From an uncultured Aquimarina sp. (GTDB lineage: Bacteria; Bacteroidota; Bacteroidia; Flavobacteriales; Flavobacteriaceae), in contig NZ_CANLMP010000008.1 in the NCBI RefSeq assembly GCF_947492405.1, forward strand, positions 161,435 to 225,434: a stretch of DNA of 64,000 nucleotides, written 5' to 3'. The notes under the pieces were generated by a model that was not told the origin of the DNA, did not search any database, and was given only the letters and a program-made list of their open reading frames with translations. A program made the translations under genes and the position numbers. This document shows positions 9,722 through 20,992 of this stretch, one piece after another. Within the stretch, counting starts at the first letter, position 1. The number at the start of each line of letters is the position of its first letter.

Positions 9722-11107
9722 ATGAAAAAAGTAATTTTCTGTCTTGCTTTAGCAGGTGTTGTATTTTCCTGCGGAAAGACAAAAAAAGAAGAAACGGTTG
9801 CTAAAGTAGAAACTGTTATTGAAGAAATTAGTAAAGAACTATCTCCAGTAGATGAAGCTATGATGGAGAATGCTGTGATTTACGAAGCAAATATTCGTCA
9901 ATATTCTGAAGAAGGATCTTTTAAAGCGTTTACTAAAGATATTCCTACATTGAAGAGTTTGGGAGTAAAAGTTCTTTGGGTAATGCCGATATATCCAATA
10001 TCTACCACTAAAAGTAAAGGGTCTTTAGGGAGCTATTATGCAATTTCAGATTATACCAAAGTAAATCCAGAATTTGGAACTATAGAAGATTTCAGAGAAT
10101 TAGTAAAAACGGCTCACGAAAATGGAATTTATGTAGTATTAGATTGGGTTGCAAATCATACTGGATGGGATCACGTTTGGTTAAAAGAACATCCAGAATT
10201 TTACACCAAAGATGATAAAGGAGAAATCACACATACCGTAGGAACTGATTGGACGGATGTAGCGGATCTTAATTATGATAACAAAGAAATGAGAGCAGAA
10301 ATGCTTAAAGCAATGAAGTACTGGGTACAAGAAGAAGGAATAGATGGATTCCGTTGTGATGTAGCAGGAATGGTGCCAGTTGATTTTTGGGATAACACAG
10401 TTACAGAGCTTAAAAAAATTAAACCTGTGTTTATGCTGGCAGAAGGCTGGGAACCAGAATTAATGGAAAATGCTTTTGATATGGGATATGGATGGGATAC
10501 ACATCACGTTATGAATCATATTGCAAAAGGAGAAAATACCGTAGCAGCTTGGGATAAAAGAATGGTTCAGGTAGATTCTATGTATGCAGATGATGATATC
10601 TTAATGAATTTTACTTCTAATCATGACGAAAATTCTTGGAATGGAACTGTTCAAGAAAGAATGGGGGATTCTAAAGAGATGTTTGCGGCATTATCTTATG
10701 TTGCTCCAGGAATGCCATTGATTTATTCTGGACAAGAATATGATATGAATAAGCGTTTACTTTTCTTCGAGAAAGATACTATTATCAAAAAGAAAGGAGT
10801 GTTCTTTCCATTATATGAGAAACTCGGAAAACTTAAAAATGAGAATCCTGCCCTACACGGTGGTAAGAATGCTGCGTCTTATAGTCGTATTAAAACCTCG
10901 GTAGATGATAAAGTTTTGGTGTTCAAAAGAGAAAAAGAAGGTAATAAGGTTGTTTTTGTTGCTAATATGACGAAAGAGCCAGTAAAGTTTACATCAGATT
11001 ACGAAGGAAAGTTTAAAGACTACCTTTCCGGAGAATATATTGACGGTGTTAAAGGAACAGAATACGAGTTAAATGCTTGGCAGTATTTGATTTTGATTCA
11101 ACAATAA
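9722..11107 (+). CDS. GH13 alpha-amylase lipoprotein
   Basis: Lipobox LAGVVFSCGK; GH13 motifs DWVANHTG, DGFRCDVAG, FTSNHDENS. Confidence 0.92.
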   Translation: MKKVIFCLALAGVVFSCGKTKKEETVAKVETVIEEISKELSPVDEAMMENAVIYEANIRQYSEEGSFKAFTKDIPTLKSLGVKVLWVMPIYPISTTKSKGSLGSYYAISDYTKVNPEFGTIEDFRELVKTAHENGIYVVLDWVANHTGWDHVWLKEHPEFYTKDDKGEITHTVGTDWTDVADLNYDNKEMRAEMLKAMKYWVQEEGIDGFRCDVAGMVPVDFWDNTVTELKKIKPVFMLAEGWEPELMENAFDMGYGWDTHHVMNHIAKGENTVAAWDKRMVQVDSMYADDDILMNFTSNHDENSWNGTVQERMGDSKEMFAALSYVAPGMPLIYSGQEYDMNKRLLFFEKDTIIKKKGVFFPLYEKLGKLKNENPALHGGKNAASYSRIKTSVDDKVLVFKREKEGNKVVFVANMTKEPVKFTSDYEGKFKDYLSGEYIDGVKGTEYELNAWQYLILIQQ

Positions 11108-11134
11108 TAATAGATCATTTATATGATATATTTT

Positions 11135-11170
11135 AAAGAGGTCACTTGTTAAAGTGGCCTCTTTATTTTT
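11135..11170 (+). terminator. Rho-independent terminator
   Basis: AAAGAGGTCACTT-GTTA-AAGTGGCCTCTTT followed by ATTTTT, after the GH13 operon. Confidence 0.85.
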
Positions 11171-11195
11171 AAATTTTATAACAAACGATTTGCTG

Positions 11196-14100
11196 TTAAA
11201 ATTTGATAATTCTCTTAATAGTTTGTTTCTCTTTAGTTTGTATATTGATTATATAAACACCTGATTCTAATCCTGATAAATTAAAAGTGTTTTTGGTTGT
11301 CTCAAGTACTTTTTTACCGTTATAATCAAAAACTGTTACTTTATCTGTAGGGATGCTTATATATACATTGCCCTTTGTGGGATTTGGATATATGGTGAAT
11401 GTATCATTGTCAAATTCATTTGTACTAAGTAATTCATCATAAATAATATTAAATTCTAATGCAGGTAAATTTCCATCACCAGATACAGTAGTAGCAATAT
11501 TTGCATCAATATTTAGAGTAATTACTCCTGTTGCGGTAGGAATAACTTCAACAGTATACATAGCGTCTGAACCAGAAAAATTAGTTAGTGATCCATTTGT
11601 AATAATGATATCATTTATATCAAAATTTAGAACACTTTCAGAAAATGTTATAGTTATAGGAATAGGATTAGCATCTGTAGGAGAACTTTCTGTAGAAGTA
11701 ATGATTACAGTTGGTTCATCATTAGCGCTTGTAATTGTTATAGTAAACGTTTGATCTGCCGAAGTATCAATTCCTCCATTAGTAGTTCCACCATCATCTG
11801 ATAGATTAACTGTAACTGTAGTTACACCAGTTGCATTTGCAGCAGGTGTATAGGTTAGATTTCCAGTAGCTTCATCAATAGAAGGTTGACTACTGAATAG
11901 CACATTATTATCATTGGTTACATTAAAAGTAAGAGTTTGTGTATTTCCATCACCATCATCAATGCTTGATGCAAATCCATTTACTGTTTGCGCTCCTGCA
12001 TCTTCTAGTATAGTTTGATCCGGACTGACAGGTATAGAAAAACTAGGAACATCATTTACTTCATTTATAGTAATGGTAAAGGTTTGATCTGTCGAAGTAT
12101 CAATTCCTCCATTAGCAGTTCCACCATCATCTGATAGATTTACGGTAATCGTTGTACTTCCCGATGCATTTGCAGCAGGCGTATAGGTTAGATTTCCAGT
12201 AGCTTCATCAATAGAAGGTTGACTACTGAATAGCGCATTATCATCATTTGTTACATTAAAAGTAAGGATTTGTGTATTTCCATCACCATCATCAATGCTT
12301 GATGCAAATCCATTTACAGTTTGCGCTCCTGCATCTTCTAGTATAGTTTGATCCGGACTGACAGGTATAGAAAAACTCGGAGGATCATTTACTTCATTTA
12401 TAGTAATGGTAAAGGTTTGATCTGCCGAAGTATCAATTCCTCCATTGGCAGTCCCTCCATCATCTGATAGATTAACTGTAACTGTAGTTACACCAGTTGC
12501 ATTTGCAGCAGGCGTATAGGTTAGATTTCCAGTAGCTTCATCAATAGAAGGTTGACTACTGAATAGCGCATTATTATCATTTGTTAGATTAAAAGTAAGG
12601 GTTTGCGTATTTCCATCACCATCATCAATGCTTGATGCAAATCCATTTACTGTTTGCGCTCCTGCATCTTCTAGTACAGTTTGATCCGGACTGACAGGTA
12701 TAGAAAAGCTCGGAACATCATTCACTTCATTTATAGTAATGGTAAACGTCTGATCTGCCGAAGTATCAATTCCTCCATTGGCAGTCCCCCCATCATCTGA
12801 TAGATTAACTGTAACTGTAGTTACACCAGTTGCATTTGCAGCAGGCGTATAGGTTAGATTTCCAGTAGCTTCATCAATAGAAGGTTGACTACTGAATAGT
12901 ACATTATTATCATTTGTTACATTAAAAGTAAGGGTTTGTGTATTTCCATCACCATCATCAATAGCGGATACAAATCCATTTACTGTTTGCGCTCCTGCAT
13001 CTTCTAGTACAGTTTGATCCGGACTAACAGGTATAGAAAAGCTCGGAACATCATTCACTTCATTTATAGTAATGGTAAAGGTTTGATCTGCCGAAGTATC
13101 AATTCCTCCATTAGCAGTCCCTCCATCATCTGATAGATTAACTGTAACTGTAGTTACACCAGTTGCATTTGCAGCAGGCGTATAGGTTAGATTTCCAGTA
13201 GCTTCATCAATAGAAGGTTGACTACTGAATAGTGCATTATTATCATTTGCTACATTAAAAGTAAGGATTTGTGTATTTCCGTCACCATCATCAATGCTTG
13301 ATGCAAATCCATTTACTGTTTGCGCTCCTGCATCTTCTAGTACAGTTTGATCCGGACTGACAGGTATAGAAAAACTCGGGGCTGAATTAGGTGGAGTAGT
13401 ATCTATAGTGTAATTATCTGAATTTGCTGCAATTCCCATATTTCCAGCAGCATCGGTGTATCCCGTTCCTACACTAATTATGTTTGTCGCATCCTGTAAA
13501 TTTTGGGTAGGAGTAAATACTCCCGTATATATTGTTGTATCAGCTGTAATTGTAAAGCCGCTTAAAGTTCCATTCTGTACAGTTACATCAGCCTCAGTAA
13601 ATCCAACAGGTACTTCACTAAATGTAAAAGTGATGATAGAAGTTTCACCTACTGTAAGAGTAACATCAGAAAGAGTAATACTTACTGTTGGCGATATTAG
13701 ATCTCCTAAAAAAGCATTTCCGGTAAAATTGCCAGTTACATCATCCGGATGAGTATAGTTTCCAAAACTCCAATTATTTGTTGAGTCATATATTTGAATT
13801 AAGCAATCACCGATCGAACTATTACAAGTAGTAGGTCCAGTATAAATACCTTGCTCAGGGATCAGTAATATCTGAGCACTTGATAATCCTGTATTAGTGC
13901 TGTTAAATGGAAAACTATTATCTCCATCAATTGCTGTAAGAAAAACACCAGGACTCGCTCTTGTTCCGGTTACCGCTACGATATCTTCTGCAGCGGCTAA
14001 ATCAAATCCAGCATTGATTTCGTCAATAATACCTATGGACGCCATTTCCATATTTCCATCCGCATCGGTAATATTGATTACCGTTCCTGCATCGATGGTG

Positions 14101-14387
14101 CTACCAGTATTATTAGTCCAGATTAAATCTCCTTCATTTACAGGGCTTGAAAATTGAGTTCCATCCCATTCTTCATCTATAAATGTTATGGTAGTTCCAT
14201 CAATAGCATCATCTAATAGAATAAAAGAAAATCCATCTTCTTGATCTGCACCTCCATTATCTGTATGAAAAGCAACAAAAGCAATATCACCTGGAGCGTC
14301 TATTAAATTATTTTGATTTTGAGAAAAAGCCTTGAATGAAATAAAAATTACCATTAACAAAGCTATGGTGAGGGTCTTTTTTTTCAT
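11196..14387 (-). CDS. Large secreted protein with cadherin/Ig-like repeats and a T9SS type A sorting domain
   Basis: Signal peptide; five about 111-aa repeats (PSFSIPVSPDQTVLEDAGAQTVNGF...FTITINEVND); C-terminal T9SS-like FTIYPNPTKGNVYISI...GVYIINIQTKEKQTIKRIIKF. Confidence 0.9.
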   Translation of the reverse strand: MKKKTLTIALLMVIFISFKAFSQNQNNLIDAPGDIAFVAFHTDNGGADQEDGFSFILLDDAIDGTTITFIDEEWDGTQFSSPVNEGDLIWTNNTGSTIDAGTVINITDADGNMEMASIGIIDEINAGFDLAAAEDIVAVTGTRASPGVFLTAIDGDNSFPFNSTNTGLSSAQILLIPEQGIYTGPTTCNSSIGDCLIQIYDSTNNWSFGNYTHPDDVTGNFTGNAFLGDLISPTVSITLSDVTLTVGETSIITFTFSEVPVGFTEADVTVQNGTLSGFTITADTTIYTGVFTPTQNLQDATNIISVGTGYTDAAGNMGIAANSDNYTIDTTPPNSAPSFSIPVSPDQTVLEDAGAQTVNGFASSIDDGDGNTQILTFNVANDNNALFSSQPSIDEATGNLTYTPAANATGVTTVTVNLSDDGGTANGGIDTSADQTFTITINEVNDVPSFSIPVSPDQTVLEDAGAQTVNGFVSAIDDGDGNTQTLTFNVTNDNNVLFSSQPSIDEATGNLTYTPAANATGVTTVTVNLSDDGGTANGGIDTSADQTFTITINEVNDVPSFSIPVSPDQTVLEDAGAQTVNGFASSIDDGDGNTQTLTFNLTNDNNALFSSQPSIDEATGNLTYTPAANATGVTTVTVNLSDDGGTANGGIDTSADQTFTITINEVNDPPSFSIPVSPDQTILEDAGAQTVNGFASSIDDGDGNTQILTFNVTNDDNALFSSQPSIDEATGNLTYTPAANASGSTTITVNLSDDGGTANGGIDTSTDQTFTITINEVNDVPSFSIPVSPDQTILEDAGAQTVNGFASSIDDGDGNTQTLTFNVTNDNNVLFSSQPSIDEATGNLTYTPAANATGVTTVTVNLSDDGGTTNGGIDTSADQTFTITITSANDEPTVIITSTESSPTDANPIPITITFSESVLNFDINDIIITNGSLTNFSGSDAMYTVEVIPTATGVITLNIDANIATTVSGDGNLPALEFNIIYDELLSTNEFDNDTFTIYPNPTKGNVYISIPTDKVTVFDYNGKKVLETTKNTFNLSGLESGVYIINIQTKEKQTIKRIIKF
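11718..13382 (-). repeat. Five tandem near-identical 333-bp (111-aa) coding repeats
   Basis: The landmark ACAGGTATAGAAAA recurs at 12028, 12361, 12694, 13027 and 13360, exactly 333 bp apart. Confidence 0.95.
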
Positions 14388-14629
14388 ATCAGTAATAAAA
14401 TTAATTTGGGTGAATCTATGACTATTTTGTGCCCATAAAGATACTAAATATGAATGAGGCTTATGTTTATATGAAAGTATCTTATTAATGTTATTTAGAT
14501 TATCTAGGTTTTGAGAATACCAAAATCAGTAATAAACTATTTTGTGATAATACTTTTTTCTTAACTTATTTCATGAAAATGTGTTAAAACCATACATTTT
14601 TTGTCAGTAATTACTGAATTTATTAACCG

Positions 14630-14639
14630 AAAACGTTTT
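14630..14639. promoter_or_regulatory. Candidate LacI-family operator core AAAACGTTTT upstream of pfkA
   Basis: Perfect 10-bp palindrome; shares the 11-mer CGAAAACGTTT (14628-14638) with 2053-2063 in the susC/lacI region. Confidence 0.4.
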
Positions 14640-14691
14640 AGATTTTGGGTAAATTAGGTTATTGTGGTCAATAACGATAGATTTGACTTCA

Positions 14692-16724
<2,033 letters not shown>

Positions 16725-16746
16725 TAAGGAGTAATAAAATTATATT

Positions 16747-16780
16747 GCCCCGGTTATGATAAAAAAATCGGGGCTTTTTC
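16747..16780 (+). terminator. Rho-independent terminator after gap
   Basis: GCCCCG...CGGGGC hairpin followed by TTTTTC. Confidence 0.75.
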
Positions 16781-16812
16781 TTAGCTAACACACACAACTA
16801 ATATACTTTCAA

Positions 16813-17682
16813 ATGATTTTAATAGCTGACGGTGGTTCTACTAAATGCGATTGGATTCTTCTAAATGAATCTGGTGAAATTGTATTTAAAACCCGTACAG
16901 AAGGATTGAATCCTGCTGTATTTGAGAAGTCTTTACTAGAAAAAAGAGTTCGTGCTAATGCAGAGCTAACGGCTCATAGCACAACGATTGAAGCAGTTCA
17001 CTTTTATGGAGCCGGATGTGGTACCGAAAAGCCAGCGGCTATGTTAAAGAAAATATTTGAAGACTTTTTTATCAATGCAGACGTAATTGTTAGAGAAGAT
17101 ATGGTAGCTGCGGTATATGCAGCTACTACAGAACCCGGAATTGTTTGTATTTTAGGTACTGGATCCAATAGCTGTTACTACGATGGAGATGATATTCATA
17201 TGGCTGTAGATTCTTTGGGGTATATCCTTATGGATGAGGCAAGTGGTAACTATTTTGGAAAACGATTGATAAGAGATTATTATTATAAAAGAATGCCTCC
17301 AGAAGTTACTGGGGAATTCGAGAAGCGTTTTGATCTTTCTTCAGATTCTATAAAGGAGAATTTGTATAAAAAAGAAAACCCAAATACCTATTTGGCATCT
17401 TTTGCTGAGTTTATTTTTACAAGTGAGCGTAATGGATACTTTTATAAAATTATTACAGAAGGTATTCAGGAATTTGTAGAAACAAGAGTGTTGTGTTTTC
17501 CTGAAGCTCAAAATGTTCCAGTTCACTTTATTGGGTCTATAGCACATTTCAGTGAAGATATCATTAGAGCAGCAGTATGGCCATACCATTTGACTGTTGG
17601 AAATATCGTAAGAAGACCAATTGATGGTATTATAGATTACTACAGAAATGATGTCTTGAAAAAGAGACCAAATAACGTTTAG
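16813..17682 (+). CDS. BadF/N-acetylglucosamine kinase-like ATPase
   Basis: ASKHA motifs ILIADGGSTKCDWIL, CILGTGSNSCYYDG, DEASGNYFGKRLI. Confidence 0.85.
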   Translation: MILIADGGSTKCDWILLNESGEIVFKTRTEGLNPAVFEKSLLEKRVRANAELTAHSTTIEAVHFYGAGCGTEKPAAMLKKIFEDFFINADVIVREDMVAAVYAATTEPGIVCILGTGSNSCYYDGDDIHMAVDSLGYILMDEASGNYFGKRLIRDYYYKRMPPEVTGEFEKRFDLSSDSIKENLYKKENPNTYLASFAEFIFTSERNGYFYKIITEGIQEFVETRVLCFPEAQNVPVHFIGSIAHFSEDIIRAAVWPYHLTVGNIVRRPIDGIIDYYRNDVLKKRPNNV

Positions 17683-17703
17683 ATTTTAGAAAAAAAGGAG
17701 TGA

Positions 17704-18078
17704 TTAATGATAATGTTCTAATATTATCAAGTTTTCTCCTTTTTTCATTTTCCATAAACTAGCTACGAAAAAGTATCCTCCTTTGAAATCTTCATAGTCA
17801 CAACCTACGAAATAATCATCATCATCTTTGATAATCTTTTCGCAGATATGATTTTTCATGCTATTGTTCCAAAAATTTTCATTTTCTTCTTTTGCAATCC
17901 AATCGATAACATCTCTTTCAGAAATGATTCCTAGTTGAGTATCCTTGTTTATGATAAGCTCATTAACTTCTATCTCTTTGAGATATTTAATAAACTCTTT
18001 ACTAATGATTTCTTCTTTCCAGATTTTTTTGGAATCCCAGTTCATTAGGTATTTTGTATTTTCCTGATGTGTTTTCAC
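17704..18078 (-). CDS. Hypothetical protein (124 aa)
   Basis: Intact ORF with ATG and no overlapping better ORF. Confidence 0.6.
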   Translation of the reverse strand: MKTHQENTKYLMNWDSKKIWKEEIISKEFIKYLKEIEVNELIINKDTQLGIISERDVIDWIAKEENENFWNNSMKNHICEKIIKDDDDYFVGCDYEDFKGGYFFVASLWKMKKGENLIILEHYH

Positions 18079-18126
18079 GTTACTTTTTTGGGGAATATAA
18101 TCCGCAAAAATATATAATTTTACGTA

Positions 18127-19956
18127 TTATATAGTGTAATTTAAGGTAATTCTTGTGCCTTTGCCTGGTGTAGAACTTATAAAGATTCGACCATTTATAT
18201 AATTCATTCGTTCTTTCATAAAGAAAAGACCCATTCCTCCTTCTGCATTATTTTTTGGCTTAGTAGGGATATTGTCAAGATCGAATCCTTGACCATTATC
18301 GTCTATAATGATACTCAATATTGATTCTGAGCTGTTTATGGAGATTAGGATATAATCTGATTTAGCATATTTAATAGCATTGTTTACAGCTTCTTGCGTT
18401 ACGCGATATAAATTTGTTTCTACTAAAGAGTCAAAACGAGGTTCAGTATCAGATTTGTTTTCAAAAACAATATTTTTACCTGTTAATTTAGACAGTTCTT
18501 TTGTCATTTTCTGAAGAGCAATGCTTATCCCATAATCTTTTAATTCTGGAGGGGTGAGATTAAATGTGGCTGTTCTGATACCTAATATGAGATCTTTTGA
18601 TAGCTTTTTGAGCCCTTCAATTTTTTGATTTGTCTTTTCAATATTATCCGTATTAATAGATTCAATATTGAACTTTAATGCTGTAAGCATTTGTCCAATA
18701 CTATCGTGGATCTCTTTTGCAATTCGTTTTCGTTCCTCTTCCTGAGCTTCAACAATCATACTTGCGTTGGACTTCTGTAATTCTTCTTTTTGTTGATACT
18801 CTAAGTCATTTAATCGTTCTATTTCCTGCTGAGCCTCTTTTCTTTTAGAGATGTCAGAGCAAAGCACCAATCTTTCTGAGTTACCAGATTCTTTAAACAC
18901 ATTCAGGATCGAAATGTCTAACCACATCTTTTCACCGTCGTTAGATGTAAATTCAAATTCTTCATTAAAAACTCCGCCTTTATTTTGAGAAATAAGTTGA
19001 AGTAACCTGTTTGTTTGCAGTTCACTTAAATTCATAAGCTCCGCCAGATTTTTTGAATGGTATCCTGGATCTAGATGTAACACTTTACCGAAGCGTTCTC
19101 CCAGACTTTTTACCATACCAAACTCATTTACTCGAGCATATAATAAGGTTTGATCTAAAGCCTTGGTAAGTGATAATAATTCTTGTACATTTTCATTCTG
19201 AATTTTCCTTAATTTTTCTGCATTTGAAGCCATATTTGTAGCTTCTTTTTGCGAATAAAGAAGATCGGATATGTTTTTTTTGATACTTAAAGCTACAGGT
19301 CGGAATAATAGGAAAAATTCAAAAACCAGAATTAAAATAATTAAACAAAACAAGATGTATTCGATCTTTTTAAGTCTGGATATTTTTTCCTGAGCATCTT
19401 TTTCGTATCTAAACACAATGGCATCCATTTGCCTAAGAAAAAAGGGTTCATTAAAAATGACACTTTCGAGATGAGGTTTTAGAATTTCAGGATTGACAGA
19501 ATCTTTTTTTGCTATTGCCAGTATTTGTAGGCTATTTTCATAAATGGTTTCGAAGTAGGGTTGTAAAACCAAAAACATTCGTTTTATCTCGGTGCTATCA
19601 TTTTTTCCTTTGGGTATCGAGTCATTGTATCTTTTGAGTCTTTCGTGAGATGTTTTCCAAAGATCTATGGTTGTCTCTAATTCTGATAGATATCGTTTTC
19701 TTGATTTGTCATTTTTAATATAAGAAAGTAATAAAATCTCTTTAGATAGTTTTTGACTGAGCATTCGTTGTCTACCGGAAATATTGATAATCTTAGAATC
19801 ATCAATTTGAGAGCTTAGATACTGCTGAATAAAAAATTGCGCTCCAATAGTAAATAGAGCGATAGCTCCTAAAGCAATAATGTAAATTTTACTTAGGCGA
19901 TTAAAAGTTTGATGATCTAATGATGTTAATTTGTTCAATACAAATGAATTATGCAA
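18127..19956 (-). CDS. NarX-like sensor histidine kinase with N-terminal NIT/PilJ-type periplasmic domain, PAS and HisKA_3/HATPase
   Basis: N-terminal TM then INISGRQRMLSQKLSKEILLL (P-box-like), second TM, PAS, EEERKRIAKEIHDSIGQMLTALKFNIE (HisKA_3), DDNGQGFD and GGMGLFFMKER ATPase motifs. Confidence 0.88.
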   Translation of the reverse strand: MHNSFVLNKLTSLDHQTFNRLSKIYIIALGAIALFTIGAQFFIQQYLSSQIDDSKIINISGRQRMLSQKLSKEILLLSYIKNDKSRKRYLSELETTIDLWKTSHERLKRYNDSIPKGKNDSTEIKRMFLVLQPYFETIYENSLQILAIAKKDSVNPEILKPHLESVIFNEPFFLRQMDAIVFRYEKDAQEKISRLKKIEYILFCLIILILVFEFFLLFRPVALSIKKNISDLLYSQKEATNMASNAEKLRKIQNENVQELLSLTKALDQTLLYARVNEFGMVKSLGERFGKVLHLDPGYHSKNLAELMNLSELQTNRLLQLISQNKGGVFNEEFEFTSNDGEKMWLDISILNVFKESGNSERLVLCSDISKRKEAQQEIERLNDLEYQQKEELQKSNASMIVEAQEEERKRIAKEIHDSIGQMLTALKFNIESINTDNIEKTNQKIEGLKKLSKDLILGIRTATFNLTPPELKDYGISIALQKMTKELSKLTGKNIVFENKSDTEPRFDSLVETNLYRVTQEAVNNAIKYAKSDYILISINSSESILSIIIDDNGQGFDLDNIPTKPKNNAEGGMGLFFMKERMNYINGRIFISSTPGKGTRITLNYTI

Positions 19957-20533
19957 TAGCTTGCTTAATCATATCTAACCCTTTTTCTGTATATGATAGT
20001 TTTAATGCTGCTTGATGACCTTTTTCAGACATTTTTCTCCAGGTTTTTTGTAAAATATCAATAACCTTTTCTGAACTGTGTTTTTCGTAGAATTCTGAGT
20101 AGTAAAATTCTAGAAAAACAAGGCAGATAACATCTTCTAATATTTGAGTATCCTCGTCTTTTTTTAACTTTTTCTTTTGTATGAGAAAAGATACTCTATC
20201 TATAGTTTCTTTATCGTACCCTACTTCCTGAAGTATTCCTGAAGCCTTTTCTGCATGAAACTTTTTTAACTCTTCTCTCCATTTTAAATAACCCACTCGA
20301 TCCATCGGATAATTGTTACGAGGAATTTCCCATCTGCATAAATGCTGGGCTCTTGCAGCTAGCTGCAACGCTTCTGATGCTTCAGAAGTATAATTATTAA
20401 GAGATTGACTCATTCGTTGACCGTAGATCAATTCTTTAGGAATAGATTCTCCTTTAACGATTTCTTTATTTGGGTCTTTTGCATTTGCTTTGTCAAAAAA
20501 AGAAAATGCAGCGGCTAATTTTGTGGTTGGCAT
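19949..20533 (-). CDS. DUF4202-type protein
   Basis: 194 aa, FSFFDKANAKDPNKEIV...ARAQHLCRWEIPRNNYPMDRVGYLKWREEL; overlaps the kinase start by 8 nt, so translationally coupled. Confidence 0.75.
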   Translation of the reverse strand: MPTTKLAAAFSFFDKANAKDPNKEIVKGESIPKELIYGQRMSQSLNNYTSEASEALQLAARAQHLCRWEIPRNNYPMDRVGYLKWREELKKFHAEKASGILQEVGYDKETIDRVSFLIQKKKLKKDEDTQILEDVICLVFLEFYYSEFYEKHSSEKVIDILQKTWRKMSEKGHQAALKLSYTEKGLDMIKQAIA

Positions 20534-20588
20534 AAAAGGAATGATGTTATAATACGTGCTAATTTAAGGTTTTTAGCAATAAAACGTA

Positions 20589-20966
20589 TTATTCTTCGAA
20601 ACCAATAAATACAATACCATCTTCTATTTTTACAGGATATGTCGCGATAGCAGTAAGATCCCCATTCAGATTTTCACCAGTTTCTAATGAAAAAGTCTTT
20701 TTATGAAGAGGGCAAGCAACTTTAGGTATTCCGTTATGATCGCCGATCATTCCTCTACTAAGTACCATTTCATTTTTTTCAGGTGATAAATTTTGGGTAG
20801 CATACCATTTGTTTAATCTGTTAAAATTAAATACGGCAATTTGTAGATCTTTATATTTAACACAAGCTCCTCCATCTTTAGGAAAAACATCAACTGATGC
20901 AGCTTTAAACCAAACTTTTACATCTTCTAATTTGGTGGTTTTATATTTTGTTAGAATTTCTTCCAT
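20589..20966 (-). CDS. nirD: Nitrite reductase (NADH) small subunit, Rieske-like
   Basis: MEEILTKYKTTKLEDVKVWFKA...VACPLHKKTFSLETGE; the track ORF extends to 21002 but the ATG at 20966 is more likely. Confidence 0.9.
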   Translation of the reverse strand: MEEILTKYKTTKLEDVKVWFKAASVDVFPKDGGACVKYKDLQIAVFNFNRLNKWYATQNLSPEKNEMVLSRGMIGDHNGIPKVACPLHKKTFSLETGENLNGDLTAIATYPVKIEDGIVFIGFEE

Positions 20967-20992
20967 GTTATTTTGAATTATAAGCTGTTTTA

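Noticed and set aside
11718-13382. Regular 333-bp repeats as a CRISPR-like array
   Set aside because: The unit is long, contiguous and coding in one frame; no spacers and no cas genes.
13456-14157. Plus-strand ORFs 13456..13752 and 13897..14157
   Set aside because: Antisense to the long T9SS repeat protein, low-complexity translations, no start context; they arise from biased codon use.
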